Shown: one piece after another, positions 6,971-13,451 of the stretch | Layout: the number at the start of each line of letters is the position of its first letter | Numbering within the stretch: the first letter of the stretch is position 1 | Source of the DNA: VMFP01 sp964630025 | Lineage (GTDB): Bacteria; Patescibacteriota; Andersenbacteria; UBA10190; CAIZMI01 | Assembly (NCBI GenBank): GCA_964630025.1 | Contig: CAZVRG010000017.1 | Span: 1-23,365 of the forward strand | DNA: 23,365 nucleotides | Reading direction: 5' to 3' | Position numbers and translations under genes: made by a program | The notes under the pieces: generated by a model | What the model saw: only the letters and a program-made list of their open reading frames with translations | Told to the model about the DNA's origin: nothing | Database searches by the model: none

Positions 6971-8276
6971 ACGTTCCTATATCGTCCGGGGCGGCACGCC
7001 GCTTCATGGCACCGTGCGGATCAGCGGCGGAAAGAACGCAGCGACAAAGTTGATTGTCGCCACGCTGCTTTCGTCCGAACCCGTCCGCCTCTCCAATATT
7101 CCGCGCATCGGGGATGTGGACACCACATTAAAGATGGTGGAGAGTCTCGGGACGTCCGTAACCTGGTCGGGAGAGCACAGCGTCCATCTGCTGACAAAGC
7201 AGGTTGAGAGTGCGCATGTGTCGGAGACCTTTTCCGGGAAGAATCGCATTCCTATTCTCTTGGCCGGACCGCTGCTCGCGCGTCTTGGACATGCCGAGAT
7301 TCCCGTGCTGGGCGGTGACGATATCGGAAGGCGTCCAGTGGATTTTCATGCGGACGGATACCGTGCGCTCGGCGCGGAGGTTCTGGAGAAAGGGAATCTA
7401 CTCGTCTTTCGAACACGGCAGAAGTTGCGCGGCGCCATGATCACGCTGCCGTTCCCCAGCGTGATGGCCACGGAAAATCTTCTCATCGGCAGCGTGTTCG
7501 CAGAGGGAACAACCGTCATCAAAAATGCCGCCGCAGAGCCGGAAATTCTCGATCTGGTGGACTTGCTGCAGAAGATGGGTGCGATTATTTCACACGAAGC
7601 GGACCGCACGTACATCGTGGAGGGTGTTTCCTGGCTGAAAGATGCCGAGCACGCGGTCATTCCCGACCGAAACGAGGCGGTGTCGTTCGCAGCGGCGGCC
7701 ATTGCCACCAAGGGCAGCGTGTTTGTGGAAGGCGCGCACCAGCAGGATCTTCGCGCATTTCTGAATGCGCTTCGAAAAGTGGGCGCCGGTTTTGATGTCC
7801 GCGAAAATGGCATTCGCTTTTCGCACGTTGGCCCGTTAAAATCGCTCGCATTTGAGACTGGCGTGCATCCGGGCTTCATGACCGATTGGCAGCCGCCCTT
7901 CACCATGTTGCTCACGCAGGCGGAAGGGACATCCGTGGTGCATGACACCGTGCATGAGCGTCGTCTTGGGCATGCGGAAGCGCTGCGGCAGATGGGCGCC
8001 AACGTCGAATTGTTCTCGACGTGTCTTGGGGGAAAAGAATGCCGCTTTCGTGATAGGGACTTCCCGCACAGCGCGATTATCCGCGGGCCCACGCAACTGC
8101 GCGCGCAAGAAGTGCTGGTGCCGGATTTGCGCGCAGGATTCAGTTATCTTGTTGCGGCACTGATTGCGGACGGTGAGTCGCGCATCCGTGGCGTGGAGCA
8201 GATCGAGCGGGGCTACGAGAACCTCGTGGAAAAGCTTCAGGGGATCGGCGCGGATATCACAATCGAGGAGAAGTAG
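6963..8276 (+). CDS. murA: UDP-N-acetylglucosamine 1-carboxyvinyltransferase (MurA), Cys-to-Asp form
   Basis: First committed step of peptidoglycan synthesis: transfers enolpyruvate from PEP to UDP-GlcNAc in the cytoplasm. 437 residues, full length. The start at 6963 (MPERSYIVRGG) overlaps the upstream methyltransferase stop by 3 bases; a long upstream extension of the frame is discarded. Seen: SGGKNAATK with the PEP-contacting Lys24, PLLARLG, GGDDIGRRPVDFH and a C-terminal DLRAGFSYLVAALIADGES. The active-site loop normally reads GGCxIGxRPVD. Here the Cys is Asp119, as in Mycobacterium, Chlamydia and Borrelia, where it gives intrinsic fosfomycin resistance. The enzyme is expected to be active but fosfomycin-insensitive. 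Confidence 0.95.
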   Translation: MPERSYIVRGGTPLHGTVRISGGKNAATKLIVATLLSSEPVRLSNIPRIGDVDTTLKMVESLGTSVTWSGEHSVHLLTKQVESAHVSETFSGKNRIPILLAGPLLARLGHAEIPVLGGDDIGRRPVDFHADGYRALGAEVLEKGNLLVFRTRQKLRGAMITLPFPSVMATENLLIGSVFAEGTTVIKNAAAEPEILDLVDLLQKMGAIISHEADRTYIVEGVSWLKDAEHAVIPDRNEAVSFAAAAIATKGSVFVEGAHQQDLRAFLNALRKVGAGFDVRENGIRFSHVGPLKSLAFETGVHPGFMTDWQPPFTMLLTQAEGTSVVHDTVHERRLGHAEALRQMGANVELFSTCLGGKECRFRDRDFPHSAIIRGPTQLRAQEVLVPDLRAGFSYLVAALIADGESRIRGVEQIERGYENLVEKLQGIGADITIEEK

Positions 8277-8297
8277 AATTTATCTGCGGTAGAAGTC

Positions 8298-8332
8298 ATT
8301 GCTTGGGTCCGCCATCGGCGGACCGAAGCAAT
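8298..8332. repeat. 16-bp-arm palindrome downstream of murA
   Basis: ATTGCTTGGGTCCGCC (8298-8313), a 3-base loop ATC, then GGCGGACCGAAGCAAT (8317-8332). There is one mismatch. No T-tract follows, so it is more like a repeat element than a classical terminator. Confidence 0.75.
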
Positions 8333-8350
8333 CTCCGCGCATAGGTATTG

Positions 8351-8391
8351 ATCCCGCACCGCTTTTCCTGCTGCAAAAAGTGGTGCGGGAT
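8351..8391. repeat. Second long hairpin downstream of murA
   Basis: The arms ATCCCGCACCGCTTTT (8351-8366) and AAAAGTGGTGCGGGAT (8376-8391) pair over 16 bp with one G-T pair and a 9-base loop. A smaller hairpin, CCGCGT / ACGCGG (8396-8413), follows at once. Confidence 0.7.
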
Positions 8392-8436
8392 TGACCCGCG
8401 TCCCAAAACGCGGTACGTAGGGTATACGAGCTGAAT

Positions 8437-8464
8437 TTGGTCGGTTCGTTCGAAAACCTACAAT
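8437..8464 (+). promoter_or_regulatory. Candidate promoter of the M23/CHAP gene
   Basis: TTGGTC (8437-8442), a 16-base spacer, TACAAT (8459-8464), then 25 bases to the ATG at 8490 with AAGGGG between. It lies just after the hairpin cluster. Confidence 0.5.
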
Positions 8465-8489
8465 CCATCACAAAATCAAGGGGACGGAC

Positions 8490-10178
8490 ATGCGCGTCTC
8501 GAATGCGCTCGTGGCCCTCCTGTGGTTCTGCACCTTGGGACAGGCGCTCGAACCACGGGGAGAGAAAGTGTCTTCGCGGAAACTTCCTGAGAAGTTTCTG
8601 CACTGGCCGTTCTCTCCTGAAGAGAACTGGCGTATTACCAACTCGTACAGTGGCCTCGAAGGCCACGGGAACGGCATTCCCTTCGCGCTGGATTTGCAGC
8701 GTGCAGAGGGACGAGCGGCAACGCAACAGAGTGCCGCGCGAGCCGCGGCGTCGGGAACGGTCATCCACGCTGGTCCGCTCGGAGGGTACGGGAATGCCGT
8801 AGTCATTCGTCATGACAACGGGTTCGCGACGCTCTACGGGCATCTCGATACGGTGTCGGTAAAATCCGGCGCGGAAGTGCCGGCCCTGGAAAAACTTGGG
8901 ATTGCCGGCAACACCGGAAAGTCCACCGGCGCTCACATCCACTTCGAAGTACGTGACATTCAAGGAGTGAAACGCTGGCAGGACGGGACCTTTGTGAAGC
9001 CCGAACCTATTTTAGGCCACAGCGACTTCGCAGGTGCGACACCGGAGCGCCCATATCCGCAGGCATTCGGGAAGCCGAAAGTGTACTCATACACCCTGAA
9101 CGATCTCCAGCCGACGCCAGAGGCGTTGGCTCGCGACATCGCGGAGCAACTCAAGGCCTTCGGAACGAAGGATTCGGCGAAGGATCGCATCGCGCGACGG
9201 ATCGACCTCGACAATTCAGAACCGCGTCCAGAACCGACGCCACCGCGGCCGGATCCGCGCCGATCGCCGGGGTCTGGAACACAACCCGGGCGCGATCAGA
9301 ATTCACAGCGTTCGTTCAAGGTTTCTGTTCCTCAAGGATGGCTAGAGAACCCGGCGACGGTGAAAGACGTTTCCAATATTTTGTTGCATCCTCCGTATTC
9401 GGATCGCCCAGATTCTACGATCATCGCTGTTGGTGAGACGCGTCTTCCATCCGGTTCTGTAGATCCCGCGGATCTTGTACGCGAAATCATTGCGCCTTAC
9501 AGGAGTAATGATGCGGTTCGGGGTGGATATTCTATCGTCGGTCCTACCACTGAAAAACTCCCTACAACATCCTACACGCGCACGTCGGTGGAGGTCCGAC
9601 GATCAGATGGTAAACTCGACCATGCGTTCGTTGCAATCAGTGACGGCAAGAAGCTTTGTCTTCTTACATTCAGCCCTGGGTACAAAGGCGAAAAGTACCG
9701 CAGTACGTTCAAGGAAGTCGTGAACTCTTTTCGCTTCGTGGGAGATACGACAGGTTTTTCTTCACCAGATCCCCTCCCGGATGTCGGATACAAATCTGAG
9801 TACCTCGGTCTCCAGTGGGATGGGAAGAACGACAAGGAGCAGTGCGTCTGGGCAGCCCGGCAATTTGCGGAAAAGCATCTTGGGCACACACTCCCCAAAC
9901 TCGGCGATGGAGGCGCCGAAAAGCTCTGGCGGATTGAAACACCGGGGTTTCGCAAGGTAGCGAATGATGGAACGAATCTTCCGCCACCCGGATCGTTGAT
10001 TGTCTGGGGTCGCACCGTGAACGGAGGAACAGGTCACGTTGGTGTAGCTCTGGGGACAGTCGATTCCAAAACACGCAAGGTTTGCGTGATCGATAGTAAC
10101 TGGGGGCTGGATCAAAAAGGCCAGATCCGCCATGTAACAATCGCTGCCAACATTCAGGGATGGTTGGTGCGCGAGTAA
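8490..10178 (+). CDS. Secreted two-domain peptidoglycan hydrolase (M23 peptidase + CHAP)
   Basis: 562 residues with a signal peptide (about 1-19, MRVSNALVALLWFCTLGQA). Domain 1 (about 40-175) is a LytM/M23 metallopeptidase: His59 and Asp68 (GHGNGIPFALD, wider spacing than the usual HxxxD), YGHL (116-119) and HIHFEV (149-154). A Pro/Arg-rich linker (about 235-268) is followed by a PsbP/DUF1795-like domain (about 272-417, FKVSVPQGWLENPATVKDVS ... YRSTFKEVVNSFRFV). The C-terminus (about 437-562) is a CHAP amidase/endopeptidase with Cys452 (EQCVWAARQ), His516 (GTGHVGVALG) and Asn537 (DSNWG). It likely cleaves peptidoglycan cross-links in growth or division, or attacks other cells. Ribosome site AAGGGG; own promoter and terminator suggest a single-gene unit. 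Confidence 0.9.
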   Translation: MRVSNALVALLWFCTLGQALEPRGEKVSSRKLPEKFLHWPFSPEENWRITNSYSGLEGHGNGIPFALDLQRAEGRAATQQSAARAAASGTVIHAGPLGGYGNAVVIRHDNGFATLYGHLDTVSVKSGAEVPALEKLGIAGNTGKSTGAHIHFEVRDIQGVKRWQDGTFVKPEPILGHSDFAGATPERPYPQAFGKPKVYSYTLNDLQPTPEALARDIAEQLKAFGTKDSAKDRIARRIDLDNSEPRPEPTPPRPDPRRSPGSGTQPGRDQNSQRSFKVSVPQGWLENPATVKDVSNILLHPPYSDRPDSTIIAVGETRLPSGSVDPADLVREIIAPYRSNDAVRGGYSIVGPTTEKLPTTSYTRTSVEVRRSDGKLDHAFVAISDGKKLCLLTFSPGYKGEKYRSTFKEVVNSFRFVGDTTGFSSPDPLPDVGYKSEYLGLQWDGKNDKEQCVWAARQFAEKHLGHTLPKLGDGGAEKLWRIETPGFRKVANDGTNLPPPGSLIVWGRTVNGGTGHVGVALGTVDSKTRKVCVIDSNWGLDQKGQIRHVTIAANIQGWLVRE

Positions 10179-10197
10179 CTGTTCTTTGAGTATCCTC

Positions 10198-10230
10198 AAA
10201 GGCTTTCCAGGACGGAAAGCCTTTTTCTTT
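10198..10230 (+). terminator. Rho-independent terminator after the M23/CHAP gene
   Basis: The stem AAAGGCTTTCC / GGAAAGCCTTT (10198-10208, 10214-10224) has loop AGGAC and is followed by a T-rich tract to 10230. Perfect 11-bp pairing. Confidence 0.9.
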
Positions 10231-10240
10231 GTGTGCACTA

Positions 10241-10269
10241 TTGCGTCAAGGATGATTTACGCCTATACT
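10241..10269 (+). promoter_or_regulatory. Promoter of the pseudo-protease gene
   Basis: TTGCGT (10241-10246), a 17-base spacer, TATACT (10264-10269). The leader to the ATG at 10337 is about 60 bases and ends in AAAGGAG. It directly follows the preceding terminator. Confidence 0.6.
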
Positions 10270-10336
10270 GGCGCCGTCAATCCATTGCGGATTGTGTCCC
10301 GTCACAACTTTTTTCTCTCACGCAAAGGAGATGTTC

Positions 10337-11719
10337 ATGCGTTGTGTACTCGGCGCTATTGGCATGCTGCTTGCATGCATAGCATTCGTTCTCCCCTGTC
10401 GCGCAGAGCCGCCGCCAAAACCGTCCGTCTATAATGCCGAGAAGGATCCGCTCGCGTGGTTTCTCACGTCGGCGGAACTGCAGAAACTCTCCGAGACGCT
10501 GGCGCACGCCCAGCAGGCAGTGTATTTCATCGGCAGTCCGGAACGCGGCATCATTGGTACGGCATTCTGCATCAGCAAGGAGCATCGGCTGCTGGTGACG
10601 TGCGCGACCATCATTGATGATGTGTTCGACCGGCACAAGCTGACGTTGGTGGATGCAGTCGGACAACAGGCTCCCATGCGGCGATTTTGGTTCCATCCGG
10701 ATTTTTTGCGCATGGATGCGAACGGAAAACCGGTACATCCGGACAAAGCGCCGAAAGGAGAGATTGCCCCGGCCAGTCCCGATGTCGCCATCATCCAACT
10801 TCGAGAGAACGCTCCTGCGCCACGCGGGGAGCTGACGCTTTTACCACCCGATCACGGAGGGAAGCTTCTCGGGCACGCGGTCGGCGTGCTCCACTTCTCC
10901 ACGTTCGTCCAGCCGCGATGGCCCACGGAAACGGATCTGGAATGCGCTCCGTTCCGATCGTTCGGGTACGTGACCGGCATCGAAAAGCTGCAGACCGCCG
11001 ACGCGAAAACGCCAACGCGCCCATGGCATCTCCGGGTCACTGCAGCGACATGGGAAGCAATGGGCGGGGCACCCGTCCTGCTCCAAGATGGAACGGTTAT
11101 CGGCATGGTGAATAGTTCCGGCGTTCTCACCGCACCCGGCAAGCCCCGTATCCTCTCTCTTGGGGTTCTCGCGGATGCCGTGTGGGATCTTCTCGAGATT
11201 GTCCGCCGACAAGATAGTGTTCCGGTTCCCGCACCGGTAGACGCGCGGGTTCTGAAGGCGCCGATCGATCGTGCGGCCATCCCCGTACCGTCGTCATATG
11301 CCGATATGCGAAAGGCCTGCGAGGAAGCGGAAGCATTCCTGAAGGAGAAAAAGTTTTCTGCGGCCGTCCGCGTGCTTACTCCTTTCTGCGAACCCTCGAC
11401 GCCGTGGCCGGACCCCTTCCGGCTTCGGGTAAAAGCATGGACTGCGCGAGTGGCGCATATCTATGAAACGGATGCAAAACACGGGGAAGAAGAGGAACGC
11501 ATCTACACGCCGCGGTTTCTTGCCGACGCCCTGGCCGTATTACAACGCAATCCGACGGATCCGGATGCGCACGTGAGCGTGGGATATGCGCTCTGCTGGA
11601 CGGCCAGCGTGACGAAGGATGCGTCCTACGCGCGTGCGGTCATCAAGTTTTGCACGCCGCGTATCGAGTCTCTCCCGGAAGGAAAGCTACGTGCGGATTT
11701 CCTCGCGCTCCGCGCGTGA
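10337..11719 (+). CDS. Secreted trypsin-like pseudo-protease with TPR region, ended by an in-frame TGA
   Basis: 460 residues up to the TGA. The ATG at 10337 is 6 bases after AGGAG and opens a signal peptide (about 1-23, MRCVLGAIGMLLACIAFVLP, cut near CRA). Residues about 60-290 follow the S1/HtrA-type trypsin fold order (AVYFIGSPERGIIGTAFCIS, VTCATIID, SPDVAIIQLRE, MGGAPVLLQDGTVIGMVNSS). The His of the usual TAAH motif is Thr91 and the GNSGG serine position is Met242, so two of three catalytic residues are missing; Asp149 remains. It is probably a binding protein rather than a protease. Residues about 325-460 are helical and TPR-like. The same frame continues as good TPR sequence after the TGA (see 11720-11917), so the TGA looks like a nonsense change or readthrough site. 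Confidence 0.75.
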   Translation: MRCVLGAIGMLLACIAFVLPCRAEPPPKPSVYNAEKDPLAWFLTSAELQKLSETLAHAQQAVYFIGSPERGIIGTAFCISKEHRLLVTCATIIDDVFDRHKLTLVDAVGQQAPMRRFWFHPDFLRMDANGKPVHPDKAPKGEIAPASPDVAIIQLRENAPAPRGELTLLPPDHGGKLLGHAVGVLHFSTFVQPRWPTETDLECAPFRSFGYVTGIEKLQTADAKTPTRPWHLRVTAATWEAMGGAPVLLQDGTVIGMVNSSGVLTAPGKPRILSLGVLADAVWDLLEIVRRQDSVPVPAPVDARVLKAPIDRAAIPVPSSYADMRKACEEAEAFLKEKKFSAAVRVLTPFCEPSTPWPDPFRLRVKAWTARVAHIYETDAKHGEEEERIYTPRFLADALAVLQRNPTDPDAHVSVGYALCWTASVTKDASYARAVIKFCTPRIESLPEGKLRADFLALRA

Positions 11720-11917
11720 GCGCACAAAGATCTCGGCCAGTTGGCCGAAGCGCTGAAGGACATTAACGTGGCGATCGTGCTCGCGCCCGATACCGCGAAC
11801 TTCTTCCTCACCCGTTCGATCATCTACACGAAGCTCGGCCATACGGACGAAGCGAGGAAAGACTGGGATCGCTACAAAGAGCTCGAGAAAATCGAGCGGG
11901 AGAAAGAGAAAAAATGA
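11720..11917 (+). pseudogene. In-frame continuation of the TPR region beyond the TGA
   Basis: With no frame change, 65 further codons run to a TGA at 11915-11917. They encode AHKDLGQLAEALKDINVAIV, a TPR-shaped helix pair continuing LAPDTANFFL, then KLGHTDEARKDWDRYKELEK and a charged tail. The first TPR helix begins before the TGA (ADFLALRA), so one repeat is split by it. A strong terminator follows only 5 bases after the second stop. A single CGA-to-TGA change would explain the interruption. Confidence 0.7.
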
Positions 11918-11922
11918 ACGTT

Positions 11923-11954
11923 GCACCCGCCAGATACTTGGTGGGTGCTTTTTT
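11923..11954 (+). terminator. Rho-independent terminator after the TPR tail
   Basis: GCACCCGCC (11923-11931) pairs with GGTGGGTGC (11940-11948) with one G-T pair, followed by six T (11949-11954). Its position just after 11917 marks the ancestral gene end. Confidence 0.88.
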
Positions 11955-11991
11955 CGTACGTTGTCAGCCATATTCCAAAACCTCTCGAGAT

Positions 11992-12100
11992 GTCGTCCTG
12001 AGCAAAGCGAAGGACCTCGACGCACGTGCAAACCCGTTCGAGATCTCTTGACAGATTGTCTATGTTCGTCATGCTGGAAGTGGAGGAGATCCTTCACAAT
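11992..12100. repeat. Degenerate SEAKNL-type repeat(s) in the stretch between the TPR gene and the small membrane gene
   Basis: GTCCTGAGCAAAGCGAAGGA (within 11993-12014) is a second member of the repeat type at 6360-6428. GTCATGCTGGAAGTGGAGG and GGAGATCC pieces (about 12068-12100) look like a decayed second copy. Apart from these I see nothing coding between 11955 and 12190. Confidence 0.55.
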
Positions 12101-12208
12101 TCGGAGATCCACGCGAGAGGAGAACGAGAAGGGAGGAAACGAATATGCCAGCTTCACGCGCGTGAGGTTGGTGCATATCCCACAGTGGTCAGAAAGGAGC
12201 AAAAGACC

Positions 12209-12400
12209 ATGCAGACGCTCGTTCACAACCTTTCGCAACTCTGTTTCAATTTTGTGCTGCTGTTCGGTATTCTCTGTTGTTTTGCCTTCATTGTGGGCGG
12301 AGAAAAAGCCGTGAAGACTGTCTCGAAGTTCACTGTCAGGAATCTCATAGGTTGCCCGATCCGGTTCTTCTGGAGACAGCTCAAAACGTTCTTTTCGTAG
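12209..12400 (+). CDS. Small single-pass membrane protein, 63 aa
   Basis: The frame is open further upstream (to 12026), but the ATG at 12209 is preceded by AAAGGAG (12193-12199) with a 9-base spacer, a strong site. MQTLVHNLSQ is followed by one hydrophobic helix (about 12-33, LCFNFVLLFGILCCFAFIVG) and a basic C-terminus (KTVSKFTVRNLIG ... RFFWRQLKTFFS). The function is unknown; it could be a small regulator, a membrane-active peptide or chance. The terminator-bearing hairpin region 12408-12491 closes it. No similar gene is seen in the window. Confidence 0.5.
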   Translation: MQTLVHNLSQLCFNFVLLFGILCCFAFIVGGEKAVKTVSKFTVRNLIGCPIRFFWRQLKTFFS

Positions 12401-12407
12401 ACGCCAG

Positions 12408-12454
12408 GGTTCGGAGACGAACAGGACTTCTCGGAGAGAAGGTGTCTCCGAACC
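12408..12454 (+). ncRNA. Two-tier RNA hairpin (structured leader or small RNA candidate)
   Basis: The outer stem GGTTCGGAGAC / GTCTCCGAACC (12408-12418, 12444-12454) is a perfect 11 bp. Inside lies CTTCTC GGA GAGAAG (12427-12441), with an asymmetric internal loop of about 8 and 2 bases. It is followed within 10 bases by a terminator and then the promoter of the decarboxylase gene. No known riboswitch consensus is recognised. Confidence 0.45.
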
Positions 12455-12461
12455 TCCCGAG

Positions 12462-12491
12462 CCCCGTGTGCATGACGCACCCGGGGTTTTT
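12462..12491 (+). terminator. Terminator between the small membrane gene and the decarboxylase gene
   Basis: CCCCGTGTGC (12462-12471) pairs imperfectly with GCACCCGGGG (12477-12486), with one mismatch, and is followed by five T (12487-12491). Confidence 0.65.
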
Positions 12492-12493
12492 CT

Positions 12494-12502
12494 TGGTACA
12501 CT
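12494..12502 (+). promoter_or_regulatory. Extended -10 promoter of the arginine decarboxylase gene
   Basis: TGGTACACT, identical to 5886-5894, ends 9 bases before the ATG at 12512. A start about 7 bases downstream would leave a leader of only 2-3 bases. No ribosome site is visible. Confidence 0.5.
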
Positions 12503-12511
12503 GGTACTCTC

Positions 12512-13027
12512 ATGTCTCACGCAAACCTTGTCCCACGGAAGGCCTTCCTCACTGCTGGCGTTGGTCACGCGCGGCATCCGCTGGCGGCGTTCGATGCGGC
12601 GCTGCGCGATGCGGGCGTCTCGCACCTCAATCTTGTCCCGGTATCGAGCGTGTTTCCACCCGATTGCGAGCTGATCGATCGTGAAGAAGGACTGCAACAT
12701 CTTCCATTCGGTGCCGTTACGTTCGCTGTTCTTGCTCGTCATGAAAGCAGCGTTCCCGGCACGCGTGTTTCCGCAGCAATCGGTCTCGCGCGCCCGACAG
12801 ACAAAAAACAATACGGATACCTTGCCGAGCATCACATGGAAGGGCAGTCAGAAGAAGACGCAAAGAACTTTGCCGAGAAGCTGGCAGTTGAGCTCCTTGC
12901 CGCAAAACTTGGCGTCCCGCGCGCGTCCGTCGAAACGGCGTTCACCACCGGCATCGCACGCTCCGCAGCCATCGAAAACGGGGAATTATGGACCTCCGTG
13001 GTCGCGCTGTGCGTGTTGATTTTATAG
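12512..13027 (+). CDS. Pyruvoyl-dependent arginine decarboxylase
   Basis: Converts arginine to agmatine, the first step of one polyamine route. It is a self-cleaving enzyme whose pyruvoyl cofactor arises from a serine. 171 residues, normal for the family. It shows FLTAGVGHARHPLAAFDAAL, NLVPVSSVFPPDCELID with the expected Ser45-Ser46 cleavage site, the acid acetamide-binding region LPFGAVTFAVLARHES, and AAIGLARPTDKKQYGYLAEH. No PLP-dependent decarboxylase, agmatinase or agmatine deiminase is nearby. The transcript is predicted leaderless, since the -10 box is 9 bases upstream and there is no ribosome site. The upstream hairpin and terminator could also be regulatory. Confidence 0.92.
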   Translation: MSHANLVPRKAFLTAGVGHARHPLAAFDAALRDAGVSHLNLVPVSSVFPPDCELIDREEGLQHLPFGAVTFAVLARHESSVPGTRVSAAIGLARPTDKKQYGYLAEHHMEGQSEEDAKNFAEKLAVELLAAKLGVPRASVETAFTTGIARSAAIENGELWTSVVALCVLIL

Positions 13028-13037
13028 AAAGGGTATT

Positions 13038-13064
13038 TTGACGCCGGTCTAAAATGAATATACT
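13038..13064 (+). promoter_or_regulatory. Promoter of the small anchored protein at 13071
   Basis: TTGACG (13038-13043), a short 15-base spacer, TATACT (13059-13064). The ATG begins only 6 bases after the -10, so the transcript would be leaderless. Confidence 0.5.
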
Positions 13065-13070
13065 GAATGT

Positions 13071-13427
13071 ATGAACCCACAGAATACAAAAATTTTCGCT
13101 GTTATCGTGCTCGTCGGCGTCATCATTGCCGCTGCATTGGTGCTGAACTTCTCGTCAATACCAAATCTCTTAAAAACACAATGCCCCGGTGGTACTTGCT
13201 TTGCCACCGTTGATCGTTCTTGCGCGCAAGCGGAAACTGCCTATAACAACTTCTGTTCCGCGCTCGGAGGGTATATGACGGGAGAGCAACTCAACCAGCT
13301 TCACTATCTTTGTCCTTCGCGCTGGCCCGCCGCGCTGTGCAGAAATTGTGCCACGACATGGTTCCGCTGTGGGCCTGAAGGGCTCCTTGGTGAGCCGATT
13401 AATGTGTGCGAGAACCCGCCATACTAA
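13071..13427 (+). CDS. Membrane-anchored Cys-rich extracellular protein, 118 aa
   Basis: A short cytoplasmic start (MNPQNTK) is followed by one membrane helix (about 8-26, IFAVIVLVGVIIAAALVL), then an external domain with eight cysteines (in CPGGTCFATVDRSC, NNFCSALGG, LCPSRWPAALCRNC, RCGPEG and NVCENPPY), probably disulphide-bonded. The function is not recognised. The membrane-proximal part (NFSSIPNLLKTQCPGG) resembles that of the protein at 14751-15407 (QRSSLSNYLKAVP), suggesting a shared layout. No ribosome site is visible; the promoter is immediately upstream. Confidence 0.7.
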   Translation: MNPQNTKIFAVIVLVGVIIAAALVLNFSSIPNLLKTQCPGGTCFATVDRSCAQAETAYNNFCSALGGYMTGEQLNQLHYLCPSRWPAALCRNCATTWFRCGPEGLLGEPINVCENPPY

Positions 13428-13451
13428 TGCCTCTTCGCACAGGGTGTCATT

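Noticed and set aside
7346..8092. Open frame of 248 codons on the minus strand inside murA
   Set aside because: Antisense shadow of MurA, Ser/Arg-rich, no ribosome site or domain.
10337..11917. UGA recoded as glycine (as in Gracilibacteria/SR1) to explain the in-frame TGA
   Set aside because: TGA is the natural stop at 6968-6970, 14163-14165, 17114-17116, 16380-16382, 22861-22863 and 23150-23152, often in tight start/stop overlaps, so UGA is a stop here.
11687..12835. Open frame of 382 codons on the minus strand
   Set aside because: It runs antisense through the TPR tail, two terminators, repeats and the arginine decarboxylase gene. The translation has no coherent domain and is full of repeat-derived sequence.
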